This document shows, piece after piece, positions 38,731 to 45,714 of a stretch of DNA of 64,000 nt. This stretch comes from Ruminiclostridium herbifermentans (GTDB taxonomy: Bacteria; Bacillota; Clostridia; Acetivibrionales; DSM-1351): the NCBI RefSeq assembly GCF_005473905.2, contig NZ_CP061336.1, forward strand, positions 682,001-746,000, in the 5' to 3' direction. Position 1 is the stretch's first letter. Each line of letters begins with the position of its first letter. The notes beneath the pieces are model-generated. The model was given only the letters and a program-made list of their open reading frames with translations, was not told the origin of the DNA and ran no database searches. The translations under genes were made by a program, and so were the position numbers.

Positions 38731-39969
38731 ATGGATTTTGATAACAAAGAAGTTAATTCCAAATATCCAATAAATATTATTGTTACTACAGCTTTAATTT
38801 CTTTTACAGTATGTGCACTGATTTTTACGGGTCTAAGTTATTTTACAGGCAGTTATTCCTTAGCATTTGAAAAAAGCAGTGTTACTAGAGAAACCATCAA
38901 AAAATTCAATGATGCTAGAAGTATTCTTCAAAATAGATATTATGAGGAAATTGACGCAAATAAGCTTGTAGAAGGTGCAATATCAGGTATGACCGATTCT
39001 CTTAAGGATCCTTATACTGTTTATTATGATAAGGAGCAAATGAAATGGTTTATGGATATGCAAAAAAATACAGAAAATGAGTATGTTGGTATTGGATTAC
39101 CGATAATTCTTGATGAGAACGGAATAGCAACTGTATTAGAACCCTTTGATGATTCACCTGCTAAAGCGGCTGGAATAAAACAAGGAGACAAAATAATTAA
39201 AATTGATGGAAAAGACGTAACCAGTATTAAAGACGATGCTCTTATAGCAAGTATGATAAAAGGTGAAGAAAATACAGAGGCTGTATTAACAATATATAGG
39301 CAATCTCACCACAGTACAATGGATGTAACAGTTGTTCGAAAAAAAATAGTTGCAAAGCTAAATATTAGAGGCGAAATGCTAGAAAACAATATAGCATATA
39401 TAAAATTAAAAATGTTTGATGAAAACATAAGCAAGAATTTTATAAATCAAGTAAATAAATTGGTTGATGAGGGTGCACAGTCGTTAATAATCGATGTTAG
39501 AGACAATCCTGGCGGTTTATACAATGAAGTGGTGGCATTAGCAGACAGAATACTGCCGAAAGGAACTATTGTATATACTGAAGATAGAAATGGTAAAAAA
39601 GAGATTGAAACTTCTGATGACACATCACTAGATATACCTATTGTTGTCTTAATTAACGGAAATAGTGCTAGTGCATCTGAAATTCTTGCTGGTGCAATCA
39701 AGGACTTTAAAAAAGGAACACTTATCGGAACAAAGACCTTTGGAAAAGGATTAGTACAATCTACCTACGGCTTTGAAGATGGCACAGGTTTAAAAGTGAC
39801 AATAGCAAGATATTTTACCCCCTCAGGTGTATGTATTCACGGAGAGGGTATAAAGCCCGATATTGAAGTAAAACTTGATGACAAGTATAAAGATACGTCT
39901 GTATCAGCAATTCCACGAGAAGACGATTTACAGCTTCAGGAGGCCATTAAATTGCTTTCGGGTAAATAA
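38731..39969 (+). CDS. ctpA: C-terminal processing peptidase, S41 family
   Basis: The protein has 412 residues. Transmembrane anchor ~18-40 is followed by a Tail-specific protease N-terminal region, a PDZ domain (~115-205, IKQGDKIIKIDGKDV) and the S41 peptidase core. The Ser is in NGNSASASEILAGA (~residue 312) and the Lys in GTKTFGKGLVQS (~residue 337), forming the Ser-Lys dyad. It acts outside the membrane, trimming exported proteins. Relatives regulate envelope hydrolases or sporulation proteases. AGAGGTGAG lies ~9 nt before the ATG. It is the last gene in the ftsEX neighbourhood but is separated by a terminator and duplicated leader repeats, so it is likely a separate unit. Confidence 0.95.
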   Translation: MDFDNKEVNSKYPINIIVTTALISFTVCALIFTGLSYFTGSYSLAFEKSSVTRETIKKFNDARSILQNRYYEEIDANKLVEGAISGMTDSLKDPYTVYYDKEQMKWFMDMQKNTENEYVGIGLPIILDENGIATVLEPFDDSPAKAAGIKQGDKIIKIDGKDVTSIKDDALIASMIKGEENTEAVLTIYRQSHHSTMDVTVVRKKIVAKLNIRGEMLENNIAYIKLKMFDENISKNFINQVNKLVDEGAQSLIIDVRDNPGGLYNEVVALADRILPKGTIVYTEDRNGKKEIETSDDTSLDIPIVVLINGNSASASEILAGAIKDFKKGTLIGTKTFGKGLVQSTYGFEDGTGLKVTIARYFTPSGVCIHGEGIKPDIEVKLDDKYKDTSVSAIPREDDLQLQEAIKLLSGK

Positions 39970-40805
39970 CCTCAATATGAATTTTTTGATAAACATGCAA
40001 ACTAGTAGCAGGGTGTTAAAAAATAAGTGCTTGACTAAGTTTATTATGGTTTATAATTGTGATTATGGGATATTTATTAAATAAGAGATTATATAATTAC
40101 TTAAAATATGTTGGTTTGCTGAATAAGAATAATTTGTGATTTTAAGTATAGCGTTATTTCACATATAAATTGGTTAGAAACATACATGAATTAGTTGTTC
40201 AGATGAACAGTTTTTAATCTTTTACAACAGAAAGTATATTTCTCAACCCAAATATAGAACTCTAATGCAAGCAGCAATTGCAATCACAAATTCATCTCAA
40301 ATATTTTAGAAAAATTTGAAAATTCTAAGGTATAATTTTTCATTTTCAGCCGCATAATACCAATAGATGTTATTTTCTCATGGCAGTTAAAAAGTTAATT
40401 ATAATTTCAGCTGAAAAACTGATTTTATAAACAGAACGTTACTTTTATAGTAGGTTTGATAACTCAAACTAATTATATTAAGCGCTTGATAGAATTCAGA
40501 CGTAGTTTCAAAAAATATTATTTTGATTTAAGTGTGTTTGAATGAATAAATTAGGTTTCTTCAGCTTATTGTAATTAACTTAAATTTCCTGCTAAAAGTT
40601 TTAAATGATCAAATTTGTCAAAGGAAAGACGGGTTAAAAGCAATTGATGGGATATGTTATTAATTATGTTGTACAATTATTTTTAAAGTCTTTGATAATT
40701 TGAGCACAAAATTTTATATGAGAAAACCTAAACATTAACTTTTAACTCTCAAAATTACTTAAAAATTTGGATTATGAGGCTATAACTGTGGAAAATTTAA
40801 TTATT
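39970..40805. other. 836-bp gap before the SASP
   Basis: The gap is AT-rich with no frame carrying a Shine-Dalgarno site, no strong hairpin and no riboswitch signature. It should contain the promoter of the spore protein, but I could not place a sigma-G element with confidence. Confidence 0.4.
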
Positions 40806-40872
40806 AAGGAGGTGTCTAGTCTATGTCATTTGGCTTTGTAGTACTTTACAAAATAGGACATAGACAAAAATG
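40806..40872 (+). promoter_or_regulatory. Hairpin-bridged ribosome-binding site of the SASP gene
   Basis: AAGGAGGTG (40806-40814) lies far from the ATG at 40870. GTCTATGTC (40819-40827) and GACATAGAC (40857-40865) pair perfectly over 9 bp. Inner ATT/AAT and TTGTA/TACAA pairs extend the stem. Folding leaves about 10 nt between GGAGG and ATG. Alternative reading: ATG at 40823 opens a 16-codon leader frame (MSFGFVVLYKIGHRQK) whose TGA overlaps the SASP start, allowing translational coupling. Confidence 0.6.
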
Positions 40873-41040
40873 ATGAATGAAAATGAAAAGGTAAAATATG
40901 AAATTGCTCGTGAACTTGGTTTGATAGATAAGGTAATGAAGGATGGTTGGAAAAGCTTAAGCCCAAAAGAAACAGGGCGTATTGGAGGATTAGTAAATAA
41001 GAGAAAGAAGGCGCAGATGCAAGAAAGCCAGCAGATATAG
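40870..41040 (+). CDS. Small acid-soluble spore protein (alpha/beta type)
   Basis: The protein has 56 residues. KYEIARELGLIDKV, then WKSLSPKETGRIGGLVNKR, match the two conserved blocks of alpha/beta SASPs (KxE(I/V)AxELG and the ETGxxGG segment). These proteins coat and protect DNA in the dormant spore and are cut by Gpr at germination. The Gpr site (E-I-A/E-F-G type) is represented by the EIARELG stretch. It starts with two ATGs (40870, 40873); the first is placed correctly for the hairpin-bridged site. A terminator overlaps the stop codon. It marks the organism as a spore former. Confidence 0.8.
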   Translation: MMNENEKVKYEIARELGLIDKVMKDGWKSLSPKETGRIGGLVNKRKKAQMQESQQI

Positions 41041-41056
41041 ATTGCTGGCTTTTTTA
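41026..41056 (+). terminator. Rho-independent terminator overlapping the SASP stop
   Basis: AGCCAGCA (41026-41033) and TGCTGGCT (41043-41050) form a perfect stem followed by six Ts. The 5' arm lies inside the last codons. Confidence 0.92.
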
Positions 41057-41321
41057 ATACTCTATACTACTCTATATAGATAAACACAAAAATTAGTTTA
41101 TAAGTAAGTATCTATTTATGGACTATTTACATTGTAAAATGCTTAGTGTGAGAAAGATAAGAATCATAAGTATTTTTAGTATATATTTATTTTTGAAAAA
41201 ATGCTAATATAGAACAGGCAAAAATGAATATCACAAACTAGAATAATATGCTGTATTTATTGATATTGAAGCAGCAATAATAAAGGGATTGTATACCTTG
41301 TAAATTTGACAGGATAAGGAT

Positions 41322-42074
41322 GTGAGTGTTATATATAATAATTTTGCGTATGTGTATGATGAATTGACTCGAGACATCGATTATAGAAAGTGGGCGGACT
41401 ATGTAGAAAGGCTCATGAAAAAGCATCAAGTAAATGGCTCAATGATACTAGAACTAGGATGTGGGACAGGCAGTTTTGGTATAGAAATGGCTAGACGCGG
41501 ATATGAGATGATTTGCTTGGATTTATCTACAGAGATGTTGGACTGCGCTAATGAAAAAGCTAAAAAAGAAGGTCTTGATATATTGTTTTTGAATCAGGAT
41601 ATGTGTAATTTTGAACTATATGGTACGGTAGATGTAATTGTTTGCTTGCTTGATAGTTTTAACTACTTAACGAAAGAAACTCAAATCCAGAAATTATTTA
41701 AATTGGTTCAAAATTATTTAAATCCAAACGGACTTTTTATTTTTGATGTTAATACATGTTACAAATTTGAAAATATCCTCTCAGATAATTTATTTTATGA
41801 GATAGGTGATAATGTTACATATCTTTGGGAAAATGAGTACAATAGTAAAACAAAAATAGCTAGGTTTGATTTAACTTTTTTTGTAAGACAGGATATGCTT
41901 TATGAAAGATTTGATGAGACACATTTTGAAAGGGCATATTCACATGATGAAATAATGAAGTTTATTAATAATTCAGATTTGAAATTTTTAGCTGTTTATA
42001 ATGAATTAAAATTATCAAAACCTTCTGAAAAGAGTCAAAGAAATTTTTATGTTTGCAAAAAGGTTAAAAGTTAA
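41322..42074 (+). CDS. Class I SAM-dependent methyltransferase
   Basis: The protein has 250 residues. The N-terminus NFAYVYDELTRDIDYRKWADY, motif I ILELGCGTGSFGIEMARRG, motif II ICLDLSTEML and motif IV-like VDVIVCLLDSFNYL are typical of the YodH/Ubi-like small-molecule methyltransferases of Firmicutes. The C-terminal half has a beta-rich insert (YLWENEYNSKTKIARFDLTF) common in this subfamily. The acceptor substrate is unknown. The start is GTG at 41322, with AGGA 7 nt upstream; the site is weak. It lies between the SASP and cspA with terminators or gaps on both sides. Confidence 0.86.
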   Translation: MSVIYNNFAYVYDELTRDIDYRKWADYVERLMKKHQVNGSMILELGCGTGSFGIEMARRGYEMICLDLSTEMLDCANEKAKKEGLDILFLNQDMCNFELYGTVDVIVCLLDSFNYLTKETQIQKLFKLVQNYLNPNGLFIFDVNTCYKFENILSDNLFYEIGDNVTYLWENEYNSKTKIARFDLTFFVRQDMLYERFDETHFERAYSHDEIMKFINNSDLKFLAVYNELKLSKPSEKSQRNFYVCKKVKS

Positions 42075-42189
42075 ATCATTACATTATATTTACAGGAGTA
42101 ATTTGTTGAAAAAGACGAAAAAATATATTATAGCGATTACATGATACGCAGTTCTTTGTAGCAATATGTACAGCAAAAATAAATATCAT

Positions 42190-42218
42190 TTGACAGTTTG
42201 CAAGATATGTGATAAACT
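42190..42218 (+). promoter_or_regulatory. Sigma-A promoter of cspA
   Basis: TTGACA (42190-42195) and TAAACT (42213-42218) are 17 bp apart. They give a leader of about 65 nt before the start at 42290. Confidence 0.68.
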
Positions 42219-42238
42219 TCTATATGTTGTTAAATGAA

Positions 42239-42253
42239 CGCGATCATATCGCG
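42239..42253 (+). promoter_or_regulatory. Leader hairpin of cspA
   Basis: CGCGAT and ATCGCG flank a 3-nt loop (CAT), a perfect GC-rich dyad in the 5' leader. A role in cold-dependent mRNA structure is inferred from cspA biology. Confidence 0.5.
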
Positions 42254-42289
42254 CAATAAGTTTAGTTATATTTCAGGAGGAATTGATCG

Positions 42290-42490
42290 ATGGAAAAGGG
42301 AAGAGTTAAATGGTTTAATGCTGAAAAAGGCTTTGGATTTATCGAAAGAGATGGCGGAAATGACGTATTTGTACATTTTTCAGCAATCTCAATGGATGGA
42401 TACAAAACACTTGAGGAAGGCTCAGAAGTACTTTTTGAAGTTGTTGAAGGAGCTAAAGGTCCTCAGGCTGCAAACGTTCAGAGAGCATAA
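42290..42490 (+). CDS. cspA: Cold shock protein (CspA/CspB family)
   Basis: The protein has 66 residues, a single cold-shock domain. [20 protein letters not shown] carries RNP1 (KGFGFI) and DVFVHFSAI carries RNP2. [21 protein letters not shown] completes the five-stranded barrel. It binds single-stranded RNA and DNA and acts as an RNA chaperone. CAGGAGGAATTGATCG places a strong Shine-Dalgarno site before the ATG. It has its own promoter, a structured leader and a strong terminator, so it is monocistronic and probably abundant. Confidence 0.96.
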   Translation: MEKGRVKWFNAEKGFGFIERDGGNDVFVHFSAISMDGYKTLEEGSEVLFEVVEGAKGPQAANVQRA

Positions 42491-42855
42491 TATTTGCTTT
42501 AACTATATACTGAAGTAGCCATTAATACCCCGATATATTATATATATCGGGGTTTTCAATATTTTAGAGAAATACTATAATTAAACTTAAATAAAAGCAT
42601 ATGAAAACGTTTCGTAAATTTTAACTAAATTTGTGTTAGAATAATACTTTCAATGCATTAAAGTTTCATCTATTTGTATGAAGCTTGAATAATATTAAAT
42701 AGTTATTAAGGTCATGTGTGAAGTAAGTTTAAGTGTAGCATTAATAACTATCGATTCTCCGCTGACAGAATATTTATTTTGTGACGAGACAGGCTTTTAG
42801 GTTTAAAGGTTAAAAGATATGTTGAAAGATATGTTGAAAGATATAAAGGAATAGA
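42491..42855. other. Leader region of hslO
   Basis: After the cspA terminator this 365-bp stretch holds 2.5 copies of the direct repeat AGATATGTTGAA (about 42813-42846) just before the distant Shine-Dalgarno site of hslO. No gene is visible. Confidence 0.45.
42525..42555 (+). terminator. Rho-independent terminator after cspA
   Basis: CCCCGATATA (42526-42535) and TATATCGGGG (42541-42550) form a perfect 10-bp stem followed by TTTTC. Confidence 0.9.
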
Positions 42856-42945
42856 AAAGGAGGGACCAAGCCCATATTATTTCTACTCGGGGAATGCATT
42901 TTTCCTCAATTTTTATGATAAATATAGGGCATGGGTATATATATG
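42856..42945 (+). promoter_or_regulatory. Hairpin-bridged ribosome-binding site of hslO
   Basis: AAAGGAGGG (42856-42864) lies 79 nt before the ATG at 42943. GCCCATATT (42870-42878) pairs with AATAT-A-GGGC (42921-42930), nine pairs with one bulge. CCA (42866-42868) pairs with TGG (42932-42934). Folding leaves about 10 nt between GGAGG and ATG. GGCATGGGTATA on the 3' side is shared with the 1098 and 52494 sites. Confidence 0.6.
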
Positions 42946-43827
42946 AATGACTACATTGTAAGAGTGACTGCAGCTGAAGGAACAGTACGTGCTTTTGCTT
43001 CAGTATCGACAGAACTTGTGGAAAAAGCTAGACAAATACACGGACTTTCGCCAATAGCTACATCCGCATTAGGTAGGACGCTTACAGCGGCTGGAATGAT
43101 GTCAAAAATGTTAAAGGGCGATAAAGATAAGCTTACAATTCAAATTAAGGGTGATGGGCCTCTTGGAGGCATTGTGGTTGCATCAGACTCAAAAGCTAAT
43201 GTTAGGGGATATGTTCATAACCCTAGTGTTGATTTGCCATTAACTGAACGTGGTAAATTAGATATAAGAACAGCTGTGGGCTATGGACATATAAATGTTA
43301 TCAAGGATATGGGCTTAAAAGAACCATATGTGGGATTTTCTGATTTGGTTTCTGGTGAAATAGCTGATGATTTAACATACTATTTTGCTACTTCTGAACA
43401 AGTGCCATCAACGGTATCATTAGGAGTATTGGTGGATGCAAGTGGTGTTAAATGTGCAGGTGGCTTTATAATTCAGCTTATGCCAGGAACAGAAGAGGAG
43501 GTAATTGAGAAGCTAGAGGAGAGGTTAATAGGATTTCCTCCTATATCAAAGCTATTGTCAGAGGGAACTACTCCAGAAGAGATTTTAGAGCGTTTACTAG
43601 ATGGAATGGATCCAAAAGTTATTGAAAAAGTACCTTGCAGCTTTACTTGCACCTGTTCAAGAGATAGGATGGAAAGAAATTTGATTAGTATTGGAAAAGA
43701 TGACTTGCTTGAAATACTTGAAGATGGTAAGGGTGCAGAACTTCATTGCCATTTTTGTAATACAAAATATAACTTCACTCACAATGATATAGAAAAGCTA
43801 GTTATGGAGATTCAGAATAAGAAATAA
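42943..43827 (+). CDS. hslO: Redox-regulated chaperone Hsp33
   Basis: The protein has 294 residues. The start MNDYIVRVTAAEGTVRAF matches Hsp33 N-termini (M-x-DY-L/I-V), so ATG 42943 is chosen over the in-frame ATG at 42931, which lies in the conserved CATGGG of the hairpin. The core domain has ATSALGRTLTAAGMM and GGFIIQLMPGTEEEVI. The C-terminal zinc switch has CTC and CHFC (with preceding Cys in VPCSFTCTC), all four zinc cysteines present. Oxidation releases zinc and activates its holdase function. It is a stand-alone gene; translation may depend on the hairpin-bridged site. Confidence 0.95.
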   Translation: MNDYIVRVTAAEGTVRAFASVSTELVEKARQIHGLSPIATSALGRTLTAAGMMSKMLKGDKDKLTIQIKGDGPLGGIVVASDSKANVRGYVHNPSVDLPLTERGKLDIRTAVGYGHINVIKDMGLKEPYVGFSDLVSGEIADDLTYYFATSEQVPSTVSLGVLVDASGVKCAGGFIIQLMPGTEEEVIEKLEERLIGFPPISKLLSEGTTPEEILERLLDGMDPKVIEKVPCSFTCTCSRDRMERNLISIGKDDLLEILEDGKGAELHCHFCNTKYNFTHNDIEKLVMEIQNKK

Positions 43828-43912
43828 AATGTAATATTTTTAGATTTTTGAAGCATTATGGAGTATTATAACGTAAGATAAAAATAATTTTTAAAAAAGC
43901 TAAAAAAAGGTG

Positions 43913-43941
43913 TTGACTTTATTAACATTGTCTTGTATACT
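43913..43941 (+). promoter_or_regulatory. Sigma-A promoter of the tRNA cluster
   Basis: TTGACT (43913-43918) and TATACT (43936-43941) are 17 bp apart, 30 bp upstream of tRNA-Val. Confidence 0.82.
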
Positions 43942-43970
43942 ATCAATTGTCGCTCACGGAGTTAAGCCTT

Positions 43971-44046
43971 GGGAGCTTAGCTCAGCTGGGAGAGCATCTG
44001 CCTTACAAGCAGAGGGTCATAGGTTCGAGCCCTATAGTTCCCACCA
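43971..44046 (+). tRNA. tRNA-Val (anticodon TAC)
   Basis: This 76-nt cloverleaf has acceptor GGGAGCT/AGTTCCC, T-arm with GGTTCGAGCCC, and anticodon loop CTTACAA. The CCA end is encoded. It is first of five tRNAs read from the promoter at 43913. Confidence 0.96.
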
Positions 44047-44070
44047 AACTCCGTGAAAGACATACAAATT

Positions 44071-44147
44071 GGCCCGGTAGTTCAGTTGGTTAGAATGCCA
44101 GCCTGTCACGCTGGAGGTCGACGGTTCGAGCCCGTTCCGGGTCGCCA
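44071..44147 (+). tRNA. tRNA-Asp (anticodon GTC)
   Basis: This 77-nt cloverleaf has acceptor GGCCCGG/CCGGGTC, anticodon loop CTGTCAC and T-loop GTTCGAG. The discriminator is G and CCA is encoded. Confidence 0.96.
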
Positions 44148-44151
44148 ATTT

Positions 44152-44227
44152 GCCCAGATAGCTCAGTCGGTAGAGCAGGGGACTGAAAATCCCCGTGTCG
44201 CTGGTTCGATTCCGGCTCTGGGCACCA
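44152..44227 (+). tRNA. tRNA-Phe (anticodon GAA)
   Basis: This 76-nt cloverleaf has acceptor GCCCAGA/TCTGGGC, anticodon loop CTGAAAA, and encoded CCA. It is followed by a 127-nt spacer holding a 24-codon frame of doubtful meaning. Confidence 0.96.
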
Positions 44228-44354
44228 ATACTAAATTGAAAAAACAAGGAATACAATGAAAGCCACTGTTGAGTACTCAGACTTTATATTAACAAATGAA
44301 GAGTACAGAACAGGATACATATCAAAGTAAACCGAAAGTTTTTGCAATTTACAT

Positions 44355-44429
44355 GCGGGTTTAACTCAGTGGTAGAGTGTCACCTTGCCAAGGTGAAAGT
44401 CGAGAGTTCGAATCTCTTAACCCGCTCCA
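44355..44429 (+). tRNA. tRNA-Gly (anticodon GCC)
   Basis: This 75-nt cloverleaf has acceptor GCGGGTT/AACCCGC, anticodon loop TTGCCAA, and encoded CCA. Confidence 0.96.
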
Positions 44430-44471
44430 AACTAAGAGGCAGATTGCAAATGTAGTCTGTCTCAATTTAAC

Positions 44472-44546
44472 GGCGCTATAGCCAAGTGGTAAGGCCAAGG
44501 TCTGCAAAACCTTTATTCCCCGGTTCAAATCCGGGTGGCGCCTCCA
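44472..44546 (+). tRNA. tRNA-Cys (anticodon GCA)
   Basis: This 75-nt cloverleaf has acceptor GGCGCTA/TGGCGCC (one G-U), anticodon loop TCTGCAA, T-arm GGTTCAAATCC, and encoded CCA. Its 3' end (CCGGGTGGCGCCTCCA) is repeated three more times downstream. Confidence 0.96.
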
Positions 44547-44548
44547 TG

Positions 44549-44584
44549 AAAAGTACTTAGTTGAAAAAGCTAAGTACTTTTTTT
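44549..44584 (+). terminator. Terminator of the tRNA operon (array copy 1)
   Basis: AAAGTACTTAG pairs with CTAAGTACTTT, followed by a T-run. It lies immediately after tRNA-Cys. Confidence 0.93.
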
Positions 44585-44640
44585 ATTCACAAAATGTATT
44601 AGGATTTGAACCTGTTCAATATCCGGGTGGCGCCTCCATG

Positions 44641-44676
44641 AAAAGTACTTAGTTGAAAAAGCTAAGTACTTTTTTT
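44641..44676 (+). terminator. Terminator hairpin, array copy 2
   Basis: It is identical to the copy at 44549-44584, shifted by 92 bp. Confidence 0.85.
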
Positions 44677-44732
44677 ATTCACAAAATGTATTAGGATTTG
44701 AACCTGTTCAATATCCGGGTGGCGCCTCCATG

Positions 44733-44768
44733 AAAAGTACTTAGTTGAAAAAGCTAAATACTTTTTTT
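44733..44768 (+). terminator. Terminator hairpin, array copy 3
   Basis: It is the same as copies 1 and 2 except for one base in the 3' arm (CTAAATACTT), which leaves one mismatched pair. Confidence 0.8.
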
Positions 44769-44828
44769 ATTCACAAAATGTATTAGGATTTGAACCTGTT
44801 CAATATCCGGGTGGCGCCTCCAAAATAA

Positions 44829-44942
44829 AAGCACTTAGTCCCTAAACTCCCGCAAAATTATACTATACAGTTATAGATGAAAGCCAGGCAGGTAAACCAT
44901 CCGTGGGCAGTCCGCAGGCAATAAGAAGACTAAATGCTTTTT
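44829..44942 (+). terminator. Split terminator of the fourth array copy with GC-rich insert
   Basis: AAGCACTTAGTC (44829-44840) pairs with GACTAAATGCTT (44928-44939), followed by TTTTT. The arms resemble the array terminator, but the loop is 87 nt long. The loop contains a GC-rich core at about 44883-44919, near 68 percent GC by count, in an AT-rich setting. Confidence 0.6.
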
Positions 44943-44970
44943 GGTGCGCCAAACTCCCAATATTCTTAAT

Positions 44971-45630
44971 TTATTTTTGCTTTAATCTAAATTCTCTACC
45001 TTCATAAATTCTAAAAGGATTGCCCCTTTCGAGAGTATTATGCTGTATCCACAGCTTTTTTTTATGAGCTGTGAAGCTTTCAGTATTTTTTTCTTCGATA
45101 AGCATTGATAACCTGCTTAATGCCAGTTTTTTGTTCATATACTGTGAACGTTCTTCACTAGCTGTTACAGTCAGCCCTGTAGGGATATGTACTGCTCTGA
45201 CGGCCGTTTCCACTTTATTGACGTTTTGCCCTCCTGGACCAGAACTTCTCATTGATTCAAACCTTACATCCTTTTCAAAAAAGTTAAGTTTGTCAGGATT
45301 CTTAAACACCTCAATATTAATGAACCAATTCTTTCTTTTGTGATTAGGACGGTACGGGCTATTGCAAATCCAAAGAATTGTGCCGCTAATAATTTCATTA
45401 TATGCATTTGCCGAGTGATTTTCATTGCTCGGCCTAATACTTATGTGTTCATTGCCTTCCAGGGATAATAGTGCCGATTTTAGATTACCTGATATATGTC
45501 CTAGTACAGCATCAATAACGGTAGCTTTTATATTGTTTTTCTTGCATTCTTTTTTGCATGACTCTAGAAAAAGGCTTACTGCAAGTTCGCACTCATCAGG
45601 ACCTTTTCCAGAACTTATTTGTATCCACAT
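44971..45630 (-). CDS. prfH: Peptide chain release factor-like protein PrfH
   Basis: The protein has 219 residues, much shorter than RF1/RF2 (~360). The catalytic GGQ lies in SSGPGGQNVNKVETAVRAV (residues ~131-150), with THIPTGLTVTASEERSQ-type sequence after it. The SPF/PxT codon-reading domain of RF1/RF2 is not recognisable. MWIQISSGKGPDECELAVSL at the N-terminus is typical of PrfH. PrfH is encoded next to RtcB in many bacteria. Known work on the E. coli RtcB2-PrfH pair links it to repair of ribosomes cut in the 16S decoding centre by ribotoxins. GGAGG precedes the ATG. It follows rtcB by 84 nt on the same strand. Confidence 0.9.
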   Translation of the reverse strand: MWIQISSGKGPDECELAVSLFLESCKKECKKNNIKATVIDAVLGHISGNLKSALLSLEGNEHISIRPSNENHSANAYNEIISGTILWICNSPYRPNHKRKNWFINIEVFKNPDKLNFFEKDVRFESMRSSGPGGQNVNKVETAVRAVHIPTGLTVTASEERSQYMNKKLALSRLSMLIEEKNTESFTAHKKKLWIQHNTLERGNPFRIYEGREFRLKQK

Positions 45631-45714
45631 AAATCCTCCATTTTAAAAAGTGATATACTTATAGAGTTATCGTCCGATATCATCAGAAATTTAGGCGATA
45701 ATAAATTGCCTGTA

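Larger units (their letters stand above)
44531..44822 (+). repeat. 92-bp tandem array: tRNA-Cys 3' end plus terminator
   Basis: Copies start at 44531, 44623 and 44715, with a partial fourth at 44807-44822. Each full unit is CCGGGTGGCGCCTCCA (T-stem 3' side, acceptor 3' strand, CCA), a terminator hairpin, a spacer, and GGATTTGAACC. The last is the reverse complement of the real T-arm GGTTCAAATCC. Copies 1 and 2 appear identical; copy 3 has one G-to-A change in the terminator stem. Confidence 0.95.

Noticed and set aside
42931-42942. Upstream in-frame ATG of hslO (MGIY extension) and the same at 1086
   Set aside because: Both ATGs lie in the conserved CATGGG, predicted to be paired, without a close ribosome site; Hsp33 N-termini begin at the later ATG.
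44032-44259. Open frames on both strands across the tRNA genes (minus frame containing SRNRTSDTGIFSPLLYRLSY)
   Set aside because: They are translations of tRNA-Asp and tRNA-Phe sequence; this is a well-known false protein family and the DNA is fully explained by tRNAs.
44256-44330. 24-codon frame with AAGGA site between tRNA-Phe and tRNA-Gly
   Set aside because: It has a fair ribosome site but is very short, with no recognisable content; chance or debris is more likely.
44531-44822. Tandem repeats as a possible CRISPR array
   Set aside because: The 92-bp units are contiguous copies of tRNA and terminator sequence with no variable spacers and no cas genes nearby.
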